A stretch of 15,733 bases of DNA from contig JAEEKU010000006.1 of the NCBI GenBank assembly GCA_016282555.1, positions 1 through 15,733 on the forward strand, read 5' to 3'. This DNA is from Methanomassiliicoccaceae archaeon (GTDB taxonomy: Archaea; Thermoplasmatota; Thermoplasmata; Methanomassiliicoccales; Methanomethylophilaceae). Below are positions 5,676 to 12,380 of the stretch, piece after piece. The notes under the pieces were generated by a model. It ran no database searches and was not told the DNA's origin. It saw nothing but the letters and a program-made list of their open reading frames with translations. Within the stretch, counting starts at the first letter, position 1. Each line of letters starts with the position of its first letter. The position numbers were made by a program, and so were the translations under genes.

Positions 5676-6833
5676 ATGGAAGATTCGATCGGATTCATCG
5701 GCGCCGGAAAGATGGCCGGAGCCATGATCAGAGGGCTTATCGACAACGATATTTTCGATGCAGACAGAATAGCCGCCTGCGCCCCGTCGGAGGAGACGCG
5801 CTCCCGCGTATCGTCTGAATACGGCATCAGAACATATCCGGATGCGGCGGAGATGATAAGGGATTTCAGGCCGGGAACGATCGTCATCGCGGTCAAACCG
5901 AAAAACGTCGACAGCGTTCTGGCCGAGATCGCGGAAAACCGGGCTTATCTGGAATCCGCCGTGATGATAAGCGTGGCCGCCGGGAGATCCATAGCGAGCC
6001 TGGAATCCGCCGGGATCCCGGTCGTGCGCGTGATGCCGAACCACTGCTGCGCCGTATCGGAGGGGGCCATGGGATACTCCTTCCAGCAGGGTTTCCCTAA
6101 AGAGAAGAAGAAAGAGGCGGAAAAGATACTGAATTCGTCCGGACTCGCCGCCGAGGTGCCCGAATCGTGCATGGATGCCGTTACCGCGGTCGCGGGAAGC
6201 TCTCCGGCGTTCATGTACATGATGATCGACGCCATGGCCGATGCGGGAGTGGATCACGGGCTTCCCCGCGCCGTGGCGCTGAAGCTCGCGGCGCAGTCCA
6301 TGCTGGGCGCCGCGAAGATGGTTCTCGAGACCGGAAAACACCCGTACGAGCTTAAGGACGAGGTCTGTTCCCCCTCCGGAACCACGATCGCGGGCGTCAG
6401 GACGCTGGAGGAGCTGAATTTCAAATCCGTTATAGAAGAAGCGATCGACGTGACTGCCGCGAAATCGGAACAGCTCGGGCGTCGGCGACGGACCATGGAT
6501 TTCAGGAGAGCCATCCCCATCCTCGGCCCGTTGGTCCAGATCGGCTTCGACTCCCAGTCCAGATCATTCTTGTTGCAGATGGTGGAGTTCATCATGCGGG
6601 TTCCCTCGTCTTTGGTCTCCCAGAGACGGCGCTCCCTCTCCTCCGGATCCTCTATCTTCAGGATGCCGTCGACTTTGTGCATCAGCTCTCTCGCGAATTC
6701 GGTTCTCTCGCATCTCTGCCTGTACTCGGAATCATCGATGCGGCCGGCCTTGTTCTCGGCTTCCGCCAGGATCAGCGCCGCGTCGTATGAGATCTCGGCG
6801 ACGTCGTCCCTGGTCATCCACCGGGTCTCGTAA
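5676..6833 (+). CDS. proC: Pyrroline-5-carboxylate reductase; stop missing at its natural end (homologous part ends near 6480)
   Basis: ProC reduces 1-pyrroline-5-carboxylate to proline with NAD(P)H, the last step of proline synthesis. The first 268 residues match the family from end to end: the nucleotide-binding loop GFIGAGKMAGAM, then VIAVKPKNV, RVMPNHCCAVSEGAMGY, and the C-terminal dimer domain TAVAGSSPAFMY ... LPRAVALKLAAQSM ... SPSGTTIAG. Family members normally end at about the point EQLG (near 6479). Here no stop follows. The frame continues for about 117 residues, beginning with four arginines, through antisense of the radical SAM gene to a TAA at 6831. That tail is not ProC sequence. 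No Shine-Dalgarno sequence is evident. ProC identity is secure, but the 3' boundary is either damaged or misassembled. Confidence 0.9.
   Translation: MEDSIGFIGAGKMAGAMIRGLIDNDIFDADRIAACAPSEETRSRVSSEYGIRTYPDAAEMIRDFRPGTIVIAVKPKNVDSVLAEIAENRAYLESAVMISVAAGRSIASLESAGIPVVRVMPNHCCAVSEGAMGYSFQQGFPKEKKKEAEKILNSSGLAAEVPESCMDAVTAVAGSSPAFMYMMIDAMADAGVDHGLPRAVALKLAAQSMLGAAKMVLETGKHPYELKDEVCSPSGTTIAGVRTLEELNFKSVIEEAIDVTAAKSEQLGRRRRTMDFRRAIPILGPLVQIGFDSQSRSFLLQMVEFIMRVPSSLVSQRRRSLSSGSSIFRMPSTLCISSLANSVLSHLCLYSESSMRPALFSASARISAASYEISATSSLVIHRVS
6254..6833. other. Tail-to-tail overlap of proC and the radical SAM frame, with a palindrome at the boundary
   Basis: Both open frames cross the other gene for a total of 580 bases. 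The boundary where each frame stops looking like its own family is at about 6480. At 6480-6490 lies CGTCGGCGACG, a perfect 5-bp inverted repeat around one base, which reads as consecutive arginine codons on both strands. None of the six frames has a stop within about 30 bases on either side. A loss of the short intergenic segment with both stops, either in the cell or in assembly, explains this most simply. Confidence 0.7.
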
Positions 6834-8209
6834 GACAGAACGTGCTTCCAGGAGGGGCTGTCCAGAAGCTTCCGGTGATCCTCCAGGGTGCGGGCGCGGA
6901 GTTTGTATCCCCATTTCTCCGGCTCTTCGAAGGCTCTGCTCCCGGGATCGACGAAGGGCGCGAAGGGCGCGTTGTAGATGAAAAGATTATCCTCCTTCTT
7001 CACGAGGCTCCAGAGACGGCTGGCCGCCCGGGCGCTGTCCAGCGCGGACTCCCGGTCCTGGAAGGGAAGCCCGTTCATGTAAAACAGATCGAATCTTTCG
7101 CAGTTGTTTTCGAAGGCGGCCCTGATGGTCCTCTCGATGCTCTCGTTGGAGTAATTCTTTCCCAGAGCCGATCTGACTTTCTCGTCGTGGGAGTCGGGAG
7201 AGAACTCCAGAGTCCATCCGCCGTCGAAGGATCTGTCGATCTTGCGGAAATATTCCGAATCGGCGCCGTTGAAAAGTTCGATGATGACCTGGTTCTTTAT
7301 CTTCCGGTCCCTGCACTCCTGAAGGAAGCGATCGGCGTAGGACGTGCCCCTCTGCCTCAGATCCCCGATGATGAACACCGGCACGCGGAGGTATGACTGG
7401 ATGAGATCCATGTCCTCGGCCAGCTTCTCCGGGCTTCTGAAGGCGGGAGCTTTCCTGCAGACCACCTTCCCGTTCGCGAAACGGGATCCTCCGCACTCGG
7501 CGCAGTTGACGGAGCACCCCCTCACGGTGAAAACCGACGCCATGGGGATCTTGTCCCACCCGTACCAGGGCATCGCATCGCGTATGTGCATGTTGCGGAG
7601 GCAGTTTTTGATCATGGTGCCGTAATCGAATATGATGCTGTCCAGGGAATCCAGGGAATGCGTTATCCCGTTGACGCGTATCCTCCCGTCCCGGTCCTTC
7701 CACGTCAGGTTCGGGACCTCCGACAGATCCCCGCCTTTCTGGAGGATTTCCATCATCTTCACGGTGGGATGCTCGGTGGTGTCCCCCCTCATCACCAGAT
7801 CTATCTCCGGACGCCTTATCAGCTCCTCGTGGAAGTACGACGACGTGAATCCCCCGAACTCCACCTTGGATTCGGGATGGTATTTCTTCACTATCTTCGC
7901 CAGTTCGACGGCGCCGTGGGCGTGGGGCATCCAGTGCAGATCTATTCCGAAAACGTCCGCGTCCAGGCCTTTAATCTTCTTTTCGGCGTCGAATTTATCG
8001 CTGGAGAGCATCTGGACGGCGATGTTTACTATCCTGGTCTTAAAACCCGCCGCCTCCAGGTGCGCCGATATGGTCATGAACCCTATCGGATACATCTCGA
8101 ACACCGGCGAAGACGGAATCACGTCGCTTACAGGGCCGTAAAAGATGGGTTTTCTGCGGAAATCATAGACGCTCGGAGCATGGAGGAAGATCATGTCGTA
8201 ATGCGACAT
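6254..8209 (-). CDS. B12-binding/radical SAM protein, probably Ta0216 family; stop missing near 6480
   Basis: The N-terminal 150 residues look like a cobalamin-binding domain: an opening beta strand MIFLHAP, then ADVFGIDLHWMPHAHGA and KVEFGGFTSSYF. A radical SAM domain follows with the CX3CX2C motif RGCSVNCAECGG (C232, C236, C239), which binds the SAM-cleaving [4Fe-4S] cluster, and another cysteine at 251. The overall architecture and an opening rich in YPIGFM suggest the archaeal Ta0216 family, whose substrate I do not know. The start at 8209 lies two bases after the cis-prenyltransferase stop and follows AAGTGATT. The frame gives 651 residues, but only about the first 576 (to about 6480) are its own. 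The rest is antisense of proC. Confidence 0.78.
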   Translation of the reverse strand: MSHYDMIFLHAPSVYDFRRKPIFYGPVSDVIPSSPVFEMYPIGFMTISAHLEAAGFKTRIVNIAVQMLSSDKFDAEKKIKGLDADVFGIDLHWMPHAHGAVELAKIVKKYHPESKVEFGGFTSSYFHEELIRRPEIDLVMRGDTTEHPTVKMMEILQKGGDLSEVPNLTWKDRDGRIRVNGITHSLDSLDSIIFDYGTMIKNCLRNMHIRDAMPWYGWDKIPMASVFTVRGCSVNCAECGGSRFANGKVVCRKAPAFRSPEKLAEDMDLIQSYLRVPVFIIGDLRQRGTSYADRFLQECRDRKIKNQVIIELFNGADSEYFRKIDRSFDGGWTLEFSPDSHDEKVRSALGKNYSNESIERTIRAAFENNCERFDLFYMNGLPFQDRESALDSARAASRLWSLVKKEDNLFIYNAPFAPFVDPGSRAFEEPEKWGYKLRARTLEDHRKLLDSPSWKHVLSYETRWMTRDDVAEISYDAALILAEAENKAGRIDDSEYRQRCERTEFARELMHKVDGILKIEDPEERERRLWETKDEGTRMMNSTICNKNDLDWESKPIWTNGPRMGMALLKSMVRRRRPSCSDFAAVTSIASSITDLKFSSSSVLTPAIVVPEGEQTSSLSSYGCFPVSRTIFAAPSMDCAASFSATARGSP

Positions 8210-8211
8210 AA

Positions 8212-8997
8212 TCACTTCCCGTACCGTCTGGTGCGCTTCTGGTAGGTCCGGACGGCTCTCAGGAGATCGATATACCTGAACTCCGGCCAGTAGGCGTCTA
8301 CGAAATAGAACTCCGAATAGGCTATCTCCCACAGCAGGAAATTCGATATGCGTATCTCCCCCGAGGTCCTGATGACCAGATCCGGATCCGGCATATCGCC
8401 GGTGGATATGTACTTCTTGAACAGATCCTCGTCTATGCTGTCGATGTCGATCGCGCCGTCTTTGACGTCCTTGGCGATTCCGCGGACTGCGGTGATTATA
8501 TCCTGGCGGGAGCCGTAGGCTATAGCCAGAGTCAGATGGTAGTCGTCATATCCTTTGGTTTTCTCGTAAGCGTACTCCATCCCCTTTCTGACCGGTTCCG
8601 GAAGAAGATCGATGTCTCCGATCACGCGGATGGACATCCTGTTCTTGTGCACTTTCTCGTCGTCCCCGAGCTCGAACAGAGTCTTGGCGAGCGAATCCAT
8701 GAGATAATCCACCTCGTACTTGTCGCGCCCGAAATTCTCGGTCGAGAAAGCGTAGGCGGTGAGATATCTTATCCCCAGCTGGAGGCACCAGTCCGCCACC
8801 TCCCTGAGCTTCTCCTTTCCCTTTTCGTGGCCTTTGGTGACGTTGTCGGTGCCCAGAACCTCCTTGGCATACCTTCTGTTCCCGTCCATGATGACGGCGA
8901 TGTGCCGGGGTATATCCCCCGCCAGGACCTCTTTCTCGATGCTTTTCCTGTACTTGGAGTACGCGTAGTCGTTGATAAACGGCGGAAGATCGGTCAT
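8212..8997 (-). CDS. uppS: cis-Prenyltransferase (undecaprenyl/polyprenyl diphosphate synthase family)
   Basis: The enzyme extends farnesyl- or geranylgeranyl diphosphate with cis isoprene units, which in archaea supplies the dolichol-type carrier for protein glycosylation. The 261-residue protein carries the family signatures: HIAVIMDGNRRYA with catalytic D38, the helix with GHEKG, AYAFSTENF (residues 81-89), AIAYGSRQDI and the C-terminal DPDLVIRTSGEIRISNFLLW, followed by AYSEFYFVDAYWPEF. The length is typical. The aromatic residue after GNRR is tyrosine, where tryptophan or phenylalanine is more common. Its start is four bases after the upstream marker-11-like gene, and its stop is two bases before the radical SAM gene, so it belongs to the same transcript. 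Product chain length cannot be read from the sequence. Confidence 0.95.
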   Translation of the reverse strand: MTDLPPFINDYAYSKYRKSIEKEVLAGDIPRHIAVIMDGNRRYAKEVLGTDNVTKGHEKGKEKLREVADWCLQLGIRYLTAYAFSTENFGRDKYEVDYLMDSLAKTLFELGDDEKVHKNRMSIRVIGDIDLLPEPVRKGMEYAYEKTKGYDDYHLTLAIAYGSRQDIITAVRGIAKDVKDGAIDIDSIDEDLFKKYISTGDMPDPDLVIRTSGEIRISNFLLWEIAYSEFYFVDAYWPEFRYIDLLRAVRTYQKRTRRYGK

Positions 8998-9001
8998 TGT
9001 A

Positions 9002-9952
9002 TCACTGGAAATCCTCGGGGATGCCCGCGGCTTTCTCCCCCGTATCGAAGCATCCTATGGCCGCGACCGCGCCGATGACACCCTTCATGCCGGTCACGCT
9101 TATTATCTGGACTCCGTTCTCCCCGGCGGCGCGCACGGCGTCCTCCGGTTTGTAGAGAACCGTTTTGCAGGACTCGCCGAACTCCCTGAGCTTCTCCGGG
9201 ATCCTGAGGCCTTTGAACACGGTCATGACCGTATCCTCCGAATAAGATTCCTTCCTTACGAAATCCACGGCGAACTCTATCAGAGCGGGGATGTCCTCCT
9301 CTTTCACGGCGAAGGAGACGGCGGTGGAGCAGCAGTTGGTGGTTTTGTTGGGGGCTTTGGGGTTGAGCTGGATGATCCTGTGCTCCAGGAACTTTCCGAC
9401 GGGGCATTCCGTACCGAGTTTAAGGGAAGTGACCCAGGAGGCGCCCTTCTCTTTCGTGTCGGTATCGTCGATTCCGATCACCAGGCGCACGTATTTGGGG
9501 CTGATTATATCCACATGGGCGCGGTGGGCTCCCCCCATGACGAAATCGTCGGGATATTCGGTGCATATCACGTCGCTGCACTGGGCCATGCACGCCCCGA
9601 TGCCCACGGACGCTCCGGCTATGCCGTACCACGTGGTGCGGACCCTGTCGCCCTCGATCCTGAGAGCTTTGATCCCCTGCCCGCCGGTATCCGCCTGGAC
9701 GGGGCCGAAGCTGATCTCCCCCTCCCCCACGTTTACGTCGGTGATAACCATCCCGGACTTCAGGGAGACGCCGGTGATCACGCCCTTGGTGCGCCTGCGG
9801 TTGACGGCGTCCCATTCTCCGGGCCCCTGGGCGACGCACTTCTCTATGACCTGCGCTATTCCGGCCTCCTCGTCCACGATAGTGTAATAACCCTTGCAGA
9901 ACAGGGTCCCGTATCTCTCGCGCACCTCGTCCGGGGTAAGGGAGTAGACCAT
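9002..9952 (-). CDS. Methanogenesis marker protein 11-like, with TiaS-type IDDTD domain
   Basis: The 316-residue protein fits the methanogen-specific family called methanogenesis marker 11, whose role I do not know. The second half resembles the tRNA-Ile2 agmatinylcytidine synthetase (TiaS) fold: VIGIDDTDTKEKGASW (the DDTD residues bind metal or nucleotide in TiaS), LNPKAPNKTTNCCSTAV, and GMKGVIGAVAAIG near the end. The first half has FGPVQADTGGQGIKAL and a cysteine-containing ASVGIGACMAQC. It is shorter than TiaS and I do not see TiaS's C-terminal OB and zinc domains, so TiaS itself is unlikely. The ATG at 9952 follows GGAGGAGGAGTGAGC. A GTG at 9958 overlapping the upstream stop is the alternative. 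It sits between an RNA 2'-phosphotransferase and a cis-prenyltransferase. Confidence 0.78.
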   Translation of the reverse strand: MVYSLTPDEVRERYGTLFCKGYYTIVDEEAGIAQVIEKCVAQGPGEWDAVNRRRTKGVITGVSLKSGMVITDVNVGEGEISFGPVQADTGGQGIKALRIEGDRVRTTWYGIAGASVGIGACMAQCSDVICTEYPDDFVMGGAHRAHVDIISPKYVRLVIGIDDTDTKEKGASWVTSLKLGTECPVGKFLEHRIIQLNPKAPNKTTNCCSTAVSFAVKEEDIPALIEFAVDFVRKESYSEDTVMTVFKGLRIPEKLREFGESCKTVLYKPEDAVRAAGENGVQIISVTGMKGVIGAVAAIGCFDTGEKAAGIPEDFQ

Positions 9953-9954
9953 GC

Positions 9955-10602
9955 TCACTCCTCCTCCCGATCTTCGGAATCGGCTTCGGACAGGGCCTCG
10001 GGCGGAACGTGCCTGCACAGGAACACGGTGCGCGCGGCTTTTCCGATGTCGTATCCCATATCCATGCACATATCGGCGTCCACCTCGAGAATGACCGGAT
10101 CCTCGGATCTTACGGAACCCGCTCTGTAGGCGTCCTCGTACGTGAGCGAAAGATGGACCATAGCCCTGTCCGAGGGATAAATCCCCGATTCCAGAAGGAA
10201 ATCCGCTTCCTCCGGGGTGGCGGGGTAGTAAAGGAACTCCGGAATGTTTTCGTTGTCCAGCTTTATATCGAGAGGGATCGTGTGGCCGTACGTCGCTTTG
10301 ATCTTTCCCCCGGAGATGAGGTATCTGCCCTTGGGATCCAGCTGCACCAGCGCCTCTATGTGGCGGGACCTCAGCCATTCCATGCGGCTGTTGCGGGATT
10401 TGATAATGCTGAGGAGCTCGCGGAGAGACACGAAACCCTGGGAATCCATGTCGGGCTCGTATTTTCCGTGCCTCAGGATGCCGGCGACCGATCTTCCGAG
10501 CTTTTCGGTCTCGTAGTCGGACATGACGAACTTTCCCTCTTCCCCGCACAGCGGGCAGACCTCCCCGCGGAAATAGCCGTGCTCCAGACACTCTCTTATC
10601 AT
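9955..10602 (-). CDS. kptA: RNA 2'-phosphotransferase, Tpt1/KptA family
   Basis: Tpt1/KptA removes a 2'-phosphate from RNA by transferring it to NAD+, giving ADP-ribose 1'',2''-cyclic phosphate and nicotinamide. The 215-residue protein opens with a small zinc-binding-like segment (C5-x2-H8, C16-x2-C19). It then has LRHGKYEP with the catalytic-type R44 and H45, TYGHTIP with H107, SDRAMVHLS with R146 and H150, and ends near FLCRHVPPEAL. The motif usually reading LYHGT is LYYPAT here, a departure in the NAD-binding region. The start at 10602 forms an ATGA overlap with the end of folD and has GGAGGCGGAT upstream. A longer frame from 10659 only reads into folD. The natural substrate in archaea is unclear. 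Confidence 0.88.
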   Translation of the reverse strand: MIRECLEHGYFRGEVCPLCGEEGKFVMSDYETEKLGRSVAGILRHGKYEPDMDSQGFVSLRELLSIIKSRNSRMEWLRSRHIEALVQLDPKGRYLISGGKIKATYGHTIPLDIKLDNENIPEFLYYPATPEEADFLLESGIYPSDRAMVHLSLTYEDAYRAGSVRSEDPVILEVDADMCMDMGYDIGKAARTVFLCRHVPPEALSEADSEDREEE

Positions 10603-11489
10603 CGGCGATCCGCCTCCGCCATCTCGGCCGCTCTGACGGCGTTGCACATAAGCATGCATATGGTCATCGGGCCGACTCCTCCGGGAACCGGGGAAATGGC
10701 CGACGCTTTATCCTTGACGGCTTCGAAATCGACGTCCCCGACGAGCCTGCTGCCGTTAGGGCGGGAGGGATCGTCGATTCTGTTGGTTCCCACGTCTATC
10801 ACGACGGCGCCCTCCTTCACCATGTCAGCGGTGATGAAGCGCGGTTTTCCTATAGCTACGATGAGGATGTCGGCCTGTCTCGTTATCGCGGCGAGATCCT
10901 TCGTGCGGGAATGGACCACAGTCACCGTGGAATCGGCGCCGGATCCTTTCTGCATCATCATGGCAGCCATCGGTTTTCCGACTATGTTGCTCCTTCCGAC
11001 CACGACGACGTGCTTTCCGGCGGTCTCTATCCCGGATCTGATAAGCATCTGCTGCACCCCGGCCGGAGTAGCCGGAAGAAAGAGCGGCTCGCCGATGAGC
11101 ATGCGGCCTACGTTGGACGGGTGGAAGCAGTCGGCGTCCTTCTCCGGCGCGATGGAATTGATCACTTCCTTCTCGTCAAGATGCTTCGGAAGGGGGAGCT
11201 GCACCAGAAACCCGTGAATGGAGGGATCCCTGTTCAGCTCGCCGATTTTCGACAGAAGCTCGGCCTGAGTGGTTTCCTCAGGCATTCTGATCGTTACAGA
11301 GCGCATGCCGAGGGATTCGCACATCTCTCCTTTCTTGCGCACGTACACCTGAGACGCGGGATCGCTTCCTACCAGGACTACAGCCAGACCCGGCACGACC
11401 CCCCTGGATTTGAGCGCGGCGATCCTCTGCCTCAGTTCTCCGTAGATCTCTTCGGAAACTTCTTTTCCCAAAATGAGCCGGGCAACCAT
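10599..11489 (-). CDS. folD: Methylenetetrahydrofolate dehydrogenase / methenyltetrahydrofolate cyclohydrolase
   Basis: FolD interconverts 5,10-methylene-, 5,10-methenyl- and 10-formyl-tetrahydrofolate using NAD(P). The 296-residue protein has the catalytic YVRKK (Y49, K53), VQLPLPKHLD, then PEKDADCFHPSNVGR. The cofactor region has PATPAGVQQML, VVVGRSNIVGKP and DVGTNRI, and the protein ends with ISPVPGGVGPMT. The first of these is usually PCTPxG, so one cysteine is replaced by alanine. The start at 11489 is chosen over ATG codons at 11522 and 11510 because AGGTGA (11499-11494) sits four bases upstream. It heads a coupled operon with its own TATA box. In a methanogen a folate-type FolD points to folate C1 chemistry for biosynthesis. 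Confidence 0.96.
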   Translation of the reverse strand: MVARLILGKEVSEEIYGELRQRIAALKSRGVVPGLAVVLVGSDPASQVYVRKKGEMCESLGMRSVTIRMPEETTQAELLSKIGELNRDPSIHGFLVQLPLPKHLDEKEVINSIAPEKDADCFHPSNVGRMLIGEPLFLPATPAGVQQMLIRSGIETAGKHVVVVGRSNIVGKPMAAMMMQKGSGADSTVTVVHSRTKDLAAITRQADILIVAIGKPRFITADMVKEGAVVIDVGTNRIDDPSRPNGSRLVGDVDFEAVKDKASAISPVPGGVGPMTICMLMCNAVRAAEMAEADRR

Positions 11490-11493
11490 TTTC

Positions 11494-11499
11494 TCACCT
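11494..11499 (-). promoter_or_regulatory. Shine-Dalgarno site that decides the folD start
   Basis: AGGTGA on the minus strand, with four bases before the ATG at 11489, is a perfect match to the archaeal anti-Shine-Dalgarno sequence. It rules in this ATG over the two upstream in-frame ATGs, which would place the site inside the coding region. Confidence 0.7.
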
Positions 11500-11514
11500 T
11501 TGATTGCCATAAAG

Positions 11515-11535
11515 AATACCATACTTTATACTAAC
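11515..11535 (-). promoter_or_regulatory. Probable TATA-type promoter of the folD operon
   Basis: The 63-base gap between the deacetylase and folD holds TATAAAG (11530-11524 on the minus strand). Transcription would start about 25 bases downstream, near 11502, leaving a leader of about 13 bases that just contains the Shine-Dalgarno site. The same gap has a T-rich stretch (TTCTTATTTTC, minus strand, about 11546-11536) that may help terminate the upstream RuBisCO operon. Confidence 0.5.
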
Positions 11536-11552
11536 GTTGAAAATAAGAACTC

Positions 11553-12380
11553 TCAGGACGGCGGAGAGCGGTTCTCCCGTATCAAGCCGTTCCCGGCGCG
11601 CCTGGTTCGCAGGCTGCCGGATATGACTTCCGCGCGGAAACCCGAATCGAGAATTCCGGAAAGAACCGCGAGAAGGTTTTCCGCATTGGATTCGGAATAA
11701 CTGCGATCCATGATCTTCCCGTCACAGGTTTCGCACATATGCCATGTGTGGGTCGCGAGAGTGAAGAACTCCCTTCCCGCGGCCATGCGGATGTAGTCTC
11801 CGGGACCGCGCTTCCCCTCGTGCATGGGCCACAGATACGCGGCGATAGTCTTTCCCCGGGAGTCTTTGGATTTGGGAACGGGATATTCCGCCAGACCGCT
11901 CTCCAGCCGGTACGGTCCGCAGGAGCCTTCCGTATACAACGAGGAATCCGCGCGGATCCCGAACTCGGGAAGCATGGATATTATCTCGGGATCGTAAACC
12001 ATGTAGGGAGCGCGGAAGCAGACGGGTTTTCCCAGAGCATCGGAAACCGCTTCGTATCCCGCCCTCAGAATGCTCCGCTTCTCTTCGCGGGAGAACCGGA
12101 TCCCCGTCCTCATTCCGGAGAAATCCTCGTGATCGTACCCGTGCAGGCCTATGCAGTGCGAAGATATGCCGGGGAATCCCTTCCCCGCGGTGCGGCCCTC
12201 CGCGAAGAAGACCGCCTTCATCCCGATCTCGTCGAGGATGTCCAGTATTATCTCCGCTCCCTTTACGGAAGAGGAGAACCGGGGCTCCGCGCCTCCGGCC
12301 GAGCCTGCCGCGGCTCTCCCCGGCACCGGGACGTTGGCATCTCTGTCCGCGTCCACGGTAAAATAAAATTTTCCGCTCAT
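11553..12380 (-). CDS. Polysaccharide deacetylase-like (NodB-fold) protein
   Basis: The 275-residue protein has the NodB catalytic pattern of carbohydrate esterase family 4: an N-terminal strand with FTVDADRD (metal and base aspartates), GLHGYDHEDF with the two metal histidines (H-x3-H), FRAPYMVYDP in place of the RxPY motif, and ATHTWHMCE near the end with the usual late histidine. Such enzymes deacetylate N-acetyl sugars or hydrolyse related amide bonds. No signal peptide or transmembrane helix is visible, so it is probably cytoplasmic. Its ATG overlaps the AMP phosphorylase stop (ATGA), which places it last in the RuBisCO operon. No Shine-Dalgarno site precedes it, so it relies on coupling. 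About 15 alanine- and glycine-rich residues follow the first motif. The substrate is unknown. Confidence 0.82.
   Translation of the reverse strand: MSGKFYFTVDADRDANVPVPGRAAAGSAGGAEPRFSSSVKGAEIILDILDEIGMKAVFFAEGRTAGKGFPGISSHCIGLHGYDHEDFSGMRTGIRFSREEKRSILRAGYEAVSDALGKPVCFRAPYMVYDPEIISMLPEFGIRADSSLYTEGSCGPYRLESGLAEYPVPKSKDSRGKTIAAYLWPMHEGKRGPGDYIRMAAGREFFTLATHTWHMCETCDGKIMDRSYSESNAENLLAVLSGILDSGFRAEVISGSLRTRRAGNGLIRENRSPPS

Noticed and set aside
6480..6833. Readthrough of a TAG (pyrrolysine) codon as the reason the proC frame is too long
   Set aside because: There is no TAG, or any other stop, at the expected end of proC or of the facing gene. The frame is simply open, so recoding is not needed and does not explain it.
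9002..9952. The marker-11-like gene as TiaS (tRNA-Ile2 agmatinylcytidine synthetase)
   Set aside because: It shares the IDDTD motif but is shorter, has a different N-terminal half and lacks the C-terminal OB and zinc parts expected of TiaS.
8972..10129. A 385-residue open frame on the plus strand opposite the marker-11-like gene
   Set aside because: It is antisense of well-supported genes, has low-complexity G, H and D-rich composition, and has no ribosome site. GC-rich genes commonly leave such open antisense frames.
11536..11546. A T-rich stretch after the deacetylase as a firm terminator
   Set aside because: It is short and interrupted, with no stem. It may contribute to termination, but I could not support it as a separate feature.
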